From contig NZ_JACEHH010000020.1 of the NCBI RefSeq assembly GCF_014154935.1, positions 101,842 to 165,841 of the forward strand: DNA of 64,000 bases, in the 5' to 3' direction. The notes beneath the pieces are model-generated. The model was not told where the DNA came from and did no database searches. It was given only the letters and a program-made list of their open reading frames with translations. Positions 51,954-61,310 of the stretch are shown here, in pieces; position 1 is the first letter of the stretch, and the number at the start of each line of letters is the position of its first letter. The position numbers and the translations under genes are program-made. The stretch comes from Stieleria mannarensis (GTDB lineage: Bacteria; Planctomycetota; Planctomycetia; Pirellulales; Pirellulaceae).

Positions 51954-54752
51954 TCAGGGCAGGAAGGCGAATTCGTTGGTGTTCAGGAGCGTTCGGCAGA
52001 CGAGCGACAGACTCGTCTGACGGGCCATTTCCAAACAGGCGTTTAATTCGTCCGGTTCGGGCTGGCGGACGAGCAACAATTCAAAACAGCGAATGACCGC
52101 GGCCTTCAATTCCGCACCGGATTCTCGTTCGGCACGCTCGGCGATCAACTCGGATTGCGAGATCACAAAATCGCTGTTCATCAGATTCAATGCTTGCAGC
52201 GGCGTCGTCGACACCGGACGTTTGTCGCGGACTTGACCGCAGTCGGGAAAGTCAAACGCCGTGAACATCTGGTCGTCGACGCGACGCATGCGTTCTTGGT
52301 ACAGCATCCGCCGCCAAGTTTCCGGGCCGTAGTTTTTGACCACTTCCCACTGGGCATAGGTCTTCTTTTCGTTGTGAATTCGATAGCTGCGTCCGCCGAT
52401 CGTGCGGTCCAGCGAGCCCGACGCCTGCAGAATCGAATCACGAATCACCTCCGCTTCGACGCGTTTGGGTGGGAACCGCCACAGCAGCGCCGATCCGGCA
52501 TCCTTGGCCAGCCCCTCCGGTCGCGGCGCACTGGATTGACGGAACGCGGCGGACAGGACCATTTGGCGGATCATCGCTTTGGTCGACCAGGCGGCGTTTG
52601 CCGAATCGGTCGGATCGACGAATTCGGCGGCCAACCAATCCAACAACTCGGGATGCGTCGGAGCGGCGCCGGCGGTTCCAAAATCGCTGGTCGTCGTCAC
52701 GATGCCCGCGCCGAAGACGTGGTGCCACAGCCGGTTGACCATCACCCGCGCGGTCAACGGATTTTCCTCGCTGGTGATCCATTTGGCAAACTCGGCACGA
52801 CGTTTCGGACCCGGCGCCTGTTGGGTCAGTCCCAGGTCGCCGCCGAAGATGGCCGGCCCCGCCGGGTCGACTTCGTCACGCGGGTTTTCCGGGCTGCCGC
52901 GAAGCAGCACACGGGTCACGTCGGGGCGGACAAAACGGCCGACAAAACTCGGCCGCGGCCCCTCTTCGCTTAACAAATCGATTTGATTCTGGATCTTCTT
53001 CAGCGACGGTTTTCGTTCCGGATGGTCTTTGTCCAATTGGGTGTTGGTGTGCCAAGTCCCGACCCAAGGTTGCCAGCTGCCGTCGCTTTTCATGATATCG
53101 ACGTCGTATTCGTAGCGTGGCAAGTACGGTTTCTTGTCCAAGTAATCGGTATCGAAGTAGTACTCGCGATTGCTGCTCAATCGAATGCGGCTGATGGTTT
53201 CGGGATGTTCGAAATCGAAGCGGACGTAGGGTTTTTGCTCGGCGTCCTTTTCCGTTTTGGCGCGCCAGGTCATCGTTCCGTATTCGCCGTCGTTGACGCG
53301 TCGGATCGGGTTGCGGCCTTCGAATCCGTCTTCGGGGAAACCCGAGACCTTGGTACCGCGTCGCTTGTGGGCCAGGTTTTCGCCGTAGTTTTCCGGGCCG
53401 AACACTTCCAATTCGTCCAAACCGACGTTGGCCATTTTAAATCGCACGCGGATCGCGGTGGTCGTGATCGGTTGGAAGTGCATTTCACGGAACGCGCCCC
53501 AGTTCTCTTCCCAGCTTCCCGCCTGGCGGAGCACCCGGCGCTGCTTGGCGATCTCTTTCCAGATCGCTTCGCCGCGTTGACGGCGAGGGTGGTCGGCGGC
53601 GAATTCCGGGTAACGGCTGCCGAATTCGACGTCTTGAAACACGCCGGTCATCGAGTAGTAGTCTTGAATCGTGATCGGATCAAATTTGTGGTTGTGACAG
53701 CGGGCACAGCCGATCGTCACGCCCATCACCGAGGCACCGACGGTCTGCATGATTTCGTCCATGCGGTCGGCGCGAGCTTGTCGAATCGCCGCCGGTTCGC
53801 GGCCGACCGTCGCGGCGGGCACGTGTGGCCCGGCGACCAGGAATCCGGTCGCTTCGCCCGCACCCATCGAATCGCCGGCAATCTGCTCTTGGACAAACTC
53901 GTCGTACGGTTTGTCTTCGTTGAACGAACGGACCACGTAGTCACGATAGATCCAAGCGTTCTTACGATACAGGTTGGCTTCGGACCCGTTGGTTTCGGCC
54001 CAACGAATCACGTCCAACCAGTGTTGCGCCCAGCGTTCACCGAAGTGCGGGGATTGCAACAGCCGATCGACCAGTTCGGTGTAGGCTTGTTCGGAATCGA
54101 GCTTCGACGCTTCGATGAACGCGTCGGTCTGCTCCGGCGTGGGGGCGATCCCGGTCAACACGATCGAGACGCGTCGGATCAGCGAACGCGGATCGGCCGG
54201 CGGGGAATACGACAGTCCTTGATCGGCCAGTGATCGCAGCAGAAACGCATCGATGACCGACAGTGTTTTCGGCGCGGCAGCGACGCCGTCGATTGATGGA
54301 ACCTCCGGCCGCACGACGCTTTGGAATGCCCAGTGATCGGACCGTTCGCTCGCGACGTCCTCCATCTGTCCCGGGACGACCGCCCCGGCTTGGATCCACC
54401 GCGTCAACAAATCAATTTCCTCCGCGGGCAGCTTATCGTCATCCGGCGGCATCGCCATGTCTTCATCGACATGATTGATCACCTCGACCAGGTAACTCTT
54501 GTCCGGCTTGCCGGGAACAACCGCCGGCAACCCCGAATCACCTCCGCGAAGCATTCGGGCACGCAGGTCCAACCGCAGTCCCGACTCTTGTTCGTCTTCG
54601 CCGTGACAGTACAGACAACGATCTTCGAGAATCGGCAAAATCTGTTCCTCGAAATCGATCTCTTCACCGCGCAGGGCCTGGGGAAGGACGATGAAACAAA
54701 GGAGCAAAATGCATCGCAGCATGATGGCTGGTTTCCAATCGGATGTGGACAT
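51954..54752 (-). CDS. PSCyt1-DUF1549-DUF1553 haem c protein
   Basis: 932 residues; ATG at 54752 (an ATG at 54722 starting the signal peptide MLRCILLLCFIVLPQALRG is an alternative). PSCyt1 domain at ~30-130 with a haem-binding CLYCH. DUF1549 at ~165-370 (FGERWAQHWLDVIRWAETNG, then CARCHNHKFDPI, a second CxxCH). A discoidin-like segment (~430-600; FRFKMANVGLDELEVFGPENY-type sequence) is inserted before DUF1553 (~660-930; LTARVMVNRLWHHVFGAGIV, TTPLQALNLMNSDFV). Predicted periplasmic redox protein acting on polymers, with DUF1501 downstream. Strong family call; reaction unknown. Confidence 0.9.
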   Translation of the reverse strand: MSTSDWKPAIMLRCILLLCFIVLPQALRGEEIDFEEQILPILEDRCLYCHGEDEQESGLRLDLRARMLRGGDSGLPAVVPGKPDKSYLVEVINHVDEDMAMPPDDDKLPAEEIDLLTRWIQAGAVVPGQMEDVASERSDHWAFQSVVRPEVPSIDGVAAAPKTLSVIDAFLLRSLADQGLSYSPPADPRSLIRRVSIVLTGIAPTPEQTDAFIEASKLDSEQAYTELVDRLLQSPHFGERWAQHWLDVIRWAETNGSEANLYRKNAWIYRDYVVRSFNEDKPYDEFVQEQIAGDSMGAGEATGFLVAGPHVPAATVGREPAAIRQARADRMDEIMQTVGASVMGVTIGCARCHNHKFDPITIQDYYSMTGVFQDVEFGSRYPEFAADHPRRQRGEAIWKEIAKQRRVLRQAGSWEENWGAFREMHFQPITTTAIRVRFKMANVGLDELEVFGPENYGENLAHKRRGTKVSGFPEDGFEGRNPIRRVNDGEYGTMTWRAKTEKDAEQKPYVRFDFEHPETISRIRLSSNREYYFDTDYLDKKPYLPRYEYDVDIMKSDGSWQPWVGTWHTNTQLDKDHPERKPSLKKIQNQIDLLSEEGPRPSFVGRFVRPDVTRVLLRGSPENPRDEVDPAGPAIFGGDLGLTQQAPGPKRRAEFAKWITSEENPLTARVMVNRLWHHVFGAGIVTTTSDFGTAGAAPTHPELLDWLAAEFVDPTDSANAAWSTKAMIRQMVLSAAFRQSSAPRPEGLAKDAGSALLWRFPPKRVEAEVIRDSILQASGSLDRTIGGRSYRIHNEKKTYAQWEVVKNYGPETWRRMLYQERMRRVDDQMFTAFDFPDCGQVRDKRPVSTTPLQALNLMNSDFVISQSELIAERAERESGAELKAAVIRCFELLLVRQPEPDELNACLEMARQTSLSLVCRTLLNTNEFAFLP

Positions 54753-54850
54753 GGGAAGTTCTCTGGATCAGTGCAAACTGCCGCGTCGGATCGGGGGTGA
54801 CGCGGAGGGGGAATTTCGGACCGAGTGAACGGTCTCGCTTTCAAGGCCGC

Positions 54851-56461
54851 TTACAACGCCGCTTTCCAGCCGGCGTCGAGTTGTTCGGTGAGTGTGCGGA
54901 CCAATTCGGGATGATCATCGGCGATGTTTTTCGATTCCGCCGGATCGCTGTGGTGATCGAACAATTCAACATACACCGGATCGGTTTGCGGATTGCGGTG
55001 GTCACGCCAGACGACCAACCGGTAGCGGTCGGTCCGCATCGTGTAACCCATCAGATGTTGTTCGAACAGTTCGCGATCCCACGTTGATCCCATCTGCTTG
55101 ATGATCCGCTGTTCGACCTCTTCGATTAACGGGCCGAACCAGGTTTCGCGCATGCCTTGGGACAGCGGGTTGGCCGCCCATTCGCGGAGGGCCGGGTTGG
55201 GGTACTGGCTGAACGCCGCCTTTTTCCATTGTTTTTCGGGGTTGTCCAACAGCGGCGCAAAACTGTGGCCTTCGACATGATCGGGAATCGGCAATCCGGC
55301 CAGTTCGCACAGCGTCGGATACATGTCGACCAATTCGACCAACGCGTCGGTCGGTCGGCCGCGTGATTTCATCCCCGGTGTCCAGATCATCAGCGGGACA
55401 CGGGTGGCGATTTCATAGTTTGTCGCTTTGCCCCAGACGCCCATGTCGCCGAGGTGCCAGCCGTGGTCCCCCCAAACGATGATGATGGTATTGTCGCGAA
55501 CGCCGGCGTCCTCCAGGGCTTGGACCATCAATCCGACTTGCGCGTCGACGTAGCTGACGCAAGCCAGGTAGGCGTGTTTAAGTGTCCGCGACAGTTCAGG
55601 CCCCAGCGGGCCGATCTTGGGAATCCCCGCGCGGGTCCGCAATTCGAACGAAGCGTGCAGCCCCATCGCGGCACCGGCCTCGGGCGCGTCGGTGTGGGTC
55701 GCCATCGGGATTTTCGCGGGATCGTATAGGTCCCAGTAACGCTTCGGCGCGGTCCAATTGAGGTGCGGTTTTTTGAACCCCAGTGCCAAGAAGAACGGTT
55801 GATCGCCGGCCGCCATCTCCTTCATCGTCTCGATCGCAAGCCGCGTGTTGTAGCCGTCGGCGTAGGCGGTGTCGGGGACGTCGGCGTTTTCGTACGCCGG
55901 GCCGCTGCCCAGCCCGCGCCGTGCCGCTTCGCCATACTTGGCCAGCATCTCCTTCATGTTGTCGCTTTTGATCTTGTTGTTTTCCGCCAGCGCGTAGCCG
56001 CCGACCGGCTTTTTGATTCCCTTGATCCATTTGACCGGGTTGCGGCTCCACGAGTTTTCTTCGTCGGTATCGCCTTGGTGAAAGATCTTGCCGCAGTAAG
56101 CGGTTTCGTAACCGTGGGCGATGAAGTGTTGGGGCAGCGTGACGATGTTCGGTTGCAGTTCTCGCAACGAAACATAGTTGTGAAACAATCCCGTCGTTTC
56201 GGGCCGGGCACCGGTCATCAGGCTCGCCCGCGACGGTCGACAGATCGCCTGTTGGCAATAGGCGCGATTGAACAGCAGACCATCGTCGGCCAAAGCGTCC
56301 AAGTTCGGCGAGACGGCGATTTCGGAACCGTAGCAACCGAGTTCCGGACGCAGGTCGTCCACGGCGATGAACAGCACATTGGGCTTGTCGGCGCCGCGGC
56401 CGGTGCAGGCCAGCAGCACAAGGCACGCGATGGCGAAGATGGGGCGAATCATAGAGATCAT
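54851..56461 (-). CDS. Sulfatase, iduronate-2-sulfatase-like, secreted
   Basis: 536 residues from the ATG at 56461 (an ATG at 56452 also fits); codons further upstream fall in a family C repeat. Signal peptide IFAIACLVLLACTGRG. Motifs: VLFIAVDDLRPELGCYG (metal), CRPSR (formylglycine Cys, Arg after Cys instead of Gly), WGDHGWHLGDMGVWGK (second metal site). Predicted desulfation of a uronic-acid-type polysaccharide in the periplasm. It sits between the FecR-LamG gene and the DUF1553 gene, consistent with one regulon under the ECF sigma factor. Confidence 0.9.
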   Translation of the reverse strand: MISMIRPIFAIACLVLLACTGRGADKPNVLFIAVDDLRPELGCYGSEIAVSPNLDALADDGLLFNRAYCQQAICRPSRASLMTGARPETTGLFHNYVSLRELQPNIVTLPQHFIAHGYETAYCGKIFHQGDTDEENSWSRNPVKWIKGIKKPVGGYALAENNKIKSDNMKEMLAKYGEAARRGLGSGPAYENADVPDTAYADGYNTRLAIETMKEMAAGDQPFFLALGFKKPHLNWTAPKRYWDLYDPAKIPMATHTDAPEAGAAMGLHASFELRTRAGIPKIGPLGPELSRTLKHAYLACVSYVDAQVGLMVQALEDAGVRDNTIIIVWGDHGWHLGDMGVWGKATNYEIATRVPLMIWTPGMKSRGRPTDALVELVDMYPTLCELAGLPIPDHVEGHSFAPLLDNPEKQWKKAAFSQYPNPALREWAANPLSQGMRETWFGPLIEEVEQRIIKQMGSTWDRELFEQHLMGYTMRTDRYRLVVWRDHRNPQTDPVYVELFDHHSDPAESKNIADDHPELVRTLTEQLDAGWKAAL

Positions 56462-56503
56462 TGGGATGGGGATGGAGTGAAGTGTGGATTGCGAGACTCG
56501 AAA

Positions 56504-56565
56504 GTAGCTACGCTCGCCAGAGCGTGGTCGCCGCCGAGGATCCACCTTCTGGCGAAGGTAGCTAC
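56504..56565. repeat. Family C repeat, reversed copy
   Basis: GTAGCTACGCTCGCCAGAGC, then GATCCACCTTCTGGCGAAGG ending GTAGCTAC. The outer GTAGCTAC ends pair, and each half forms its own hairpin. It lies between the FecR-LamG and sulfatase genes and may act as an RNA structural boundary. Confidence 0.85.
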
Positions 56566-56608
56566 GTTTTAGCAGCGATTGCCATGGCAAGGATCGTCGG
56601 CCGCGTTG

Positions 56609-58312
56609 CTAGTACCCCAACGGCTTTCCGTGTTCATAAAGTGTCTGAATTTCTTCGCGCGTCAGCGCGGCGTCAAAGATCGCCAATTCGTCGATCGCGC
56701 CGTTCAGGTTGCGGACGGCAAACCACGCTGAATCGCGAAGCGGTTGTCCCCAGTTTCCGATCTCCGCCGTTCCGATCCGCAGTGTCGTGACGTGAAATTG
56801 ATCGGTGATCGGTTCGCTGCTGACCGGTTCGCCATTGACGAATTGATTGACCGTTCTGCCCTGTGGGTCATAGACGGCTGCCAGATGCAACCACTTGCCG
56901 CTCTTGGACACATCCCAGATTGGATCGGTGTAATAGATCCGGTGCAATCGGGCATCTTCGGCCGGTCCCAGTCCCGATCCCGGCGTGTCATCGACCATGA
57001 TTGAAAACATCACCCGGCCGTCTTCGTGAATCTGCCAATGCGGTTCACCGTTTTCATAACCGTCGCCCATGAACAGCGAGTTGTAGCGATGTTCCAGGCT
57101 ATCGATTCGGACCCAGCACGCGAACGTGAACGCGGCAAACTCGCCGTCGATCCGAGTCCGCACCCGCGCCCCCGGACGGTCGAATTCCAAACCGGTCGAG
57201 GCAGGGCCGAATCGGCCGTCGGCCGGTGTGACGGGGCCGACCAGGATGCCGTCGAGTTCATGACCCGTGGCGGCGCGGTTGGGCACGAAGCGGTCCGACT
57301 GTGACTGGGCGATCGGGTAATACGCGATCAGTCGCGGGTCGTCGCTCAGCTGCCGTGAAAGCGTTTTCCATTGTTGAAACTGTTGTGCCTGGGCGTCGTC
57401 ACGTCGGCGCTCGAGGTCGCGGACCGTGCTGAGCCCTTCGAGCGATTCCGGATCGGACTGGGAACCCTTCAGCCACTGGCGCTGTCCGGTCACCAGAAGG
57501 TCGCCGTGATTTTTACCGCCCCGAAGTTCGACCTCGCCGTCAATCACCTCGACACGTGCTTGGTGGGGCGACACCTCCACGGCGAACTCAGTGCCCAGGT
57601 CGATGATTTCCGAGTCCGCGGCTTTGACGATAAACCCGCGTGCCGCCGGTGGCACGCTCGCCCGCAGCCGGCCCTGAATCACCCGAACCGACCAGTCGGA
57701 TTCGACGTCCAACTCCGCCGGACCGTCGACGATCAGCGTAGCACCGCAAAAGAAATCGATCTCGGCGACGCCTTCATCAAATCGCAGCCGCCCGTTGGGC
57801 AACACGTCGCCTTCGCGATAAGTGACCGATCCGGTCGCCCAGCGCAGATCGACCGATCGCCGCAGCGTCGCGTGGCCGGCGATCAATGATTCGGTGGGCT
57901 GGACGACTTGGTCGGGCTGGACGACTTGCTGGGGCCGAAGATCGACCGCGATCGGATCGCTGCGGTCATTGATGCGTCCGAACCAATACGCGGCACCGCT
58001 GGCCAACAACAGAAGGGACGCCGCGATCGCCCACCGCTGCCACGCCCACGCCGCCGGATCGGACGATCCGGCGCCGCGCGGCGATGCGGAGGGGCTCTGG
58101 AGTGACGTGTCACGACCGCCCAAATCTCGATCCACCAGGTCATCCGACTCGGCGGCGATTTCCGCGAGCGACTCGTACAACCCGACCGCTCGCAAGTATT
58201 CGCTGCGGACGTCCTCGTGTTGTTCCAGCGCATTCTGCAACGATTCGAAATCGTCGTCCGAAATCGTCCGATCGATCGCTTGAAAAATCAGGTTGCGAAG
58301 ATGATCATTCAT
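56609..58312 (-). CDS. FecR-domain protein with LamG domain, paired with ECF sigma factor
   Basis: 567 residues, ATG at 58312 one base after the sigma gene stop (TGAGATG), with GGAGG inside the sigma C-terminus: tight coupling. The N-terminal ~90 residues are cytoplasmic and helical, followed by one transmembrane helix (~93-110). A FecR-like periplasmic domain lies at ~150-280 (GSVTYREGD, LIVDGPAELDVES, DLGTEFAVEVS). The C-terminal ~230 residues are a LamG/concanavalin-like domain (FTFACWVRID, WLHLAAVYDPQGRTV). It is probably an anti-sigma/sensor that reports binding of a polysaccharide outside. The LamG output is unusual relative to classic FecR, which contacts a TonB receptor. Confidence 0.88.
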   Translation of the reverse strand: MNDHLRNLIFQAIDRTISDDDFESLQNALEQHEDVRSEYLRAVGLYESLAEIAAESDDLVDRDLGGRDTSLQSPSASPRGAGSSDPAAWAWQRWAIAASLLLLASGAAYWFGRINDRSDPIAVDLRPQQVVQPDQVVQPTESLIAGHATLRRSVDLRWATGSVTYREGDVLPNGRLRFDEGVAEIDFFCGATLIVDGPAELDVESDWSVRVIQGRLRASVPPAARGFIVKAADSEIIDLGTEFAVEVSPHQARVEVIDGEVELRGGKNHGDLLVTGQRQWLKGSQSDPESLEGLSTVRDLERRRDDAQAQQFQQWKTLSRQLSDDPRLIAYYPIAQSQSDRFVPNRAATGHELDGILVGPVTPADGRFGPASTGLEFDRPGARVRTRIDGEFAAFTFACWVRIDSLEHRYNSLFMGDGYENGEPHWQIHEDGRVMFSIMVDDTPGSGLGPAEDARLHRIYYTDPIWDVSKSGKWLHLAAVYDPQGRTVNQFVNGEPVSSEPITDQFHVTTLRIGTAEIGNWGQPLRDSAWFAVRNLNGAIDELAIFDAALTREEIQTLYEHGKPLGY

Positions 58313-58313
58313 C

Positions 58314-58919
58314 TCATCCCTCCTCCATCAGTCGTAGTTGGACACAGTCCAACAACCGTTTCCGCAGCGCGTTGACCTTGCTGTACAACCGCCGCACCTT
58401 GATTCCAGTTTCCTCGGCAATCTTCGCGACCGACTCGCCGGGCGCATGAACGCTCAGGACCAAGCGGCGATGCGCATCATCCAGTTCCCTGAGGCAATCC
58501 TCGATCGCGTCTCGCTCGCGCTCCCGTTGACTCAGGTCACGCATCGCGGTCTGGGCCAATTGATCGATCACACCTTCGCGGAACACCAATCGGTCTCTAC
58601 CGCGGTCGCGTTGCCAGCTGAGCACCTTGTAGCGCGCGATCACGCAGGCCCAGCGAATAAATTCTTCGGCCGCGTCTTCGGTCGTCTCGGGCGTGAACGA
58701 TTCATATTTCTTCCAACACTCCAGCGCCGTCTCCTGCATCACGTCGTCCACCCCCTGGGCCGACGGCAGCAGCGAGCGGACGAACCGGCGAATCGATTGG
58801 TCATGCCGCGCCAGTAAGCTGACAAATTCGCTGTACCGCGCTTCACGCGCCGACGGCATCTCAGCATTTGCCGACGGTGTCTCGGGATTAGGCTGTGCGC
58901 TGGGGTTCATGCCCGTCAT
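58314..58919 (-). CDS. ECF sigma factor, planctomycete type
   Basis: 201 residues, ATG at 58919 (an ATG at 58910 also possible). Sigma-70 region 2 at ~38-105 (LLPSAQGVDDVMQETALECW, IRWACVIARYKVLSWQRD) and region 4 at ~130-195 (LRELDDAHRRLVLSVHAPG, VAKIAEETGIKVRRLYSKVN). The FecR-LamG gene is translationally coupled downstream and should control it. Likely targets include the sulfatase and DUF1553/DUF1501 genes behind it and possibly its own promoter. Confidence 0.92.
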   Translation of the reverse strand: MTGMNPSAQPNPETPSANAEMPSAREARYSEFVSLLARHDQSIRRFVRSLLPSAQGVDDVMQETALECWKKYESFTPETTEDAAEEFIRWACVIARYKVLSWQRDRGRDRLVFREGVIDQLAQTAMRDLSQRERERDAIEDCLRELDDAHRRLVLSVHAPGESVAKIAEETGIKVRRLYSKVNALRKRLLDCVQLRLMEEG

Positions 58920-59822
58920 CTACTCCGTGGGGAGGCAATCTCGCTGGACAGCACCGGTTCGCTGGAAAGTACCGGCCCACCCGCCAAACGGCGTGGGCCA
59001 TCCCTCCGGCATCGCTACCAGCGCCAGAGGTTGGTCCCTGCTGGGGGGCCGCCCTGTGACGAGCGTTGCAGGTCACAGTTTTGCTGTCCGTCTACGTTAT
59101 TCCTACAGTGTGGCGATTTACCGTCTGGGGTGTGCAGATTTGTCAAGAAATGCCAACCTCCCACTCTGCCGAGGTCGTGGGGCGATTCGGTCATCGATCG
59201 TAATGCGTTTTCATTACTTCCCCCCCCGATTGTTCCGGACGTTGGATGCCCACAGATGGCAGCGCGAACCCACGGATGTGATGCGACCGGGAGATCTGTG
59301 GGTTCGCGCTGCCATCCGTGGGCTAAATCGTTTCCCGCTCCGTGTCGCAGCGACAAGTGTTGTCGCTCCCTGCAGGGCCTGACCAACGGGCTGCCCAACG
59401 ACGTGCCGGCAAGTCGGTGACATGGCGGCACAGGGTGCGCCGAAGCTGTGCAGATTCGCCCGCGCGACGTGCGTGGTTCAGTCACGCTCTTGTGGGGAGA
59501 CTGCAAAAACCGCTGGTGAACGCGTGATGTCCGGCAATTGCAAATGATCTTGGCGCGTGATGATGCTCAATAGAGCACAGCGGCCGTCGGGTGCGACCTG
59601 CGCGGTCGCCGTTAGGGCATCCTTAGGGCGTCGCAGTCCACGGCCGGTCGATGCGCCCGTCCATGGCGCGCCGTGTGCCGAGGGTAAACCCTTGACCAGT
59701 GAAAGACTGGAACGACGCGGCCGGGATCAGTGGTTGTTTGCCGTCGTGTCGTCGCTGTGATAGGCGGATCCAGCGTTCTTGAATTGACCCTTGCGTGTTT
59801 TGATCACTTCAGAGAACGGGCG
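58920..59822. other. 903-bp gene-free region
   Basis: Contains the promoter region of the sigma gene, a family E inverted repeat (59249-59322) and the upstream region of the ATP-grasp gene. Short frames lack ribosome binding sites and family-like sequence. No sigma-regulated promoter can be asserted by eye. Confidence 0.55.
59249..59322. repeat. Family E inverted repeat, 25-bp arms
   Basis: CCCACAGATGGCAGCGCGAA at 59249 onward pairs with GTGGGTTCGCGCTGCCATCC at 59298 onward, one mismatch over 25 bp, with a 24-bp centre. A related, less symmetrical copy lies at 29162-29216 (CCCACGGATGGTAGCGCG). Confidence 0.85.
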
Positions 59823-61310
59823 ATGCTGCTTTTACCGTATGAGATGGAAGATGGATTCGACGAGATGTTTGCCCCCGACGGACGCCCCCGCGCCAGCGGG
59901 GAACGTTTCGTCCGGCGGCTGGAAACGCTGGCCGATGGGAGCCTCCAGCAAAGACAGAAGTCGGCCGAGCTGAATCTGCAAAACATGGGCATCACGTTCA
60001 ACGTGTATAGCCACCAGGCCGGTACCGAAAAGGTCTGGCCGTTCGATCTGCTGCCGCGAATCATCGATGCCGACGAGTGGTCGACGATCGCCCGCGGGCT
60101 GGAACAACGCATCCGGGCACTCAATCTGTTCGTCGATGACATCTACAACGATCGCAAGATCATCAAAGACAAGGCGGTCCCGGAAGCGTTGGTCGGGTCC
60201 TCCAAAACGCTTCGAAAACAATGCGTCGGTCTGCGGCCTGCCGAGGGAGTTTGGTGTCATATCAGCGGCGTGGATCTGATTCGCGACGCCGACGGACAGT
60301 TGTATGTTTTGGAAGACAACCTGCGCTGTCCGTCGGGCGTTTCGTACGTCTTGGAGAACCGCGAATTGATGAAACGCACGTTCGCGCACGTGTTTGAAGG
60401 CATGTCGGTCGAACCGATCGACGAGTATCCCGAACAATTGCTGAAAACATTGTTGGACTGTGCCCCCCCGGGCGTGTCCGACCCGGTGGCCGTGCTGCTG
60501 ACACCCGGCGTCCACAACTCAGCCTATTTCGAACATTCGTTCCTGGCCCAGCAAATGGGAATCGAACTTGTTCACGGCTCGGACTTGGTCGTCAAGGACG
60601 GTTTCGTACACATGATCACGACCCGCGGGTTGCAACGTGTCGATGTGATCTACCGTCGCATCGATGACGACTTTCTGGATCCCGCCAGTTTCCGCGCCGA
60701 TTCGTGCTTGGGCGTCAAGCATCTGATGGACGTCTTTCGCGCCGGACGCGTGTCTTTGGCCAACGCCCCGGGGACCGGCGTCGCGGACGACAAAGCGGTG
60801 TATGCCTATGTGCCCGACATCATTCGATATTACTTCGGCGAAGACCCGATCCTGCCGAACGTCCCGACGTTTCTGTGCGACGACGACAAACAACGCGAGC
60901 ATGTCCTCTCCCACCTGGATCAATTGGTCGTCAAACCGACCAACGAATCAGGCGGCTACGGCATTTTGATGGGCCCGCATGCATCGCCCAATGAACGCGC
61001 CAAGTGCGCCGAAGCGATTCGTAAGAATCCGCGGGACTGGATCGCGCAGCCGATGTTGAACCTGTCGACGGTCCCCACGCTGGTCGGTGATCAGCTGAAA
61101 CCACGCCACGTGGACCTTCGCCCGTTCGTGCTGTGCGGCAAAGAGGTTTTCGTGATGCCCGGCGGACTGACACGTGTCGCGTTGCAGGAAGGGTCGATGG
61201 TCGTCAATTCGTCCCAGGGAGGCGGCAGCAAGGACACCTGGGTGTTGCGCAACGGTAACGCGACCAACTCCGCGACCACATCGAACGCAGAGGAGGCATC
61301 GTCATGCTAA
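59823..61310 (+). CDS. Circularly permuted ATP-grasp protein (peptide-ligase type)
   Basis: 495 residues from the ATG at 59823; the upstream open frame shows no family sequence. Matches the circularly permuted ATP-grasp type (DUF404/DUF407): [68 protein letters not shown] in pieces, [15 protein letters not shown] (nucleotide-binding segment), and [10 protein letters not shown]. It is predicted to form an amide or peptide bond with ATP. The alpha-E gene starts inside its last codons (ATGCTAA overlap), the usual partner. No transglutaminase or Anbu proteasome-like gene is seen here. Product unknown. Confidence 0.92.
   Translation: MLLLPYEMEDGFDEMFAPDGRPRASGERFVRRLETLADGSLQQRQKSAELNLQNMGITFNVYSHQAGTEKVWPFDLLPRIIDADEWSTIARGLEQRIRALNLFVDDIYNDRKIIKDKAVPEALVGSSKTLRKQCVGLRPAEGVWCHISGVDLIRDADGQLYVLEDNLRCPSGVSYVLENRELMKRTFAHVFEGMSVEPIDEYPEQLLKTLLDCAPPGVSDPVAVLLTPGVHNSAYFEHSFLAQQMGIELVHGSDLVVKDGFVHMITTRGLQRVDVIYRRIDDDFLDPASFRADSCLGVKHLMDVFRAGRVSLANAPGTGVADDKAVYAYVPDIIRYYFGEDPILPNVPTFLCDDDKQREHVLSHLDQLVVKPTNESGGYGILMGPHASPNERAKCAEAIRKNPRDWIAQPMLNLSTVPTLVGDQLKPRHVDLRPFVLCGKEVFVMPGGLTRVALQEGSMVVNSSQGGGSKDTWVLRNGNATNSATTSNAEEASSC

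Noticed and set aside
52983..54233. 416-codon plus-strand frame inside the DUF1549/DUF1553 gene
   Set aside because: Shadow of a strongly supported minus-strand gene; Arg/Val/Phe-rich with no motif.
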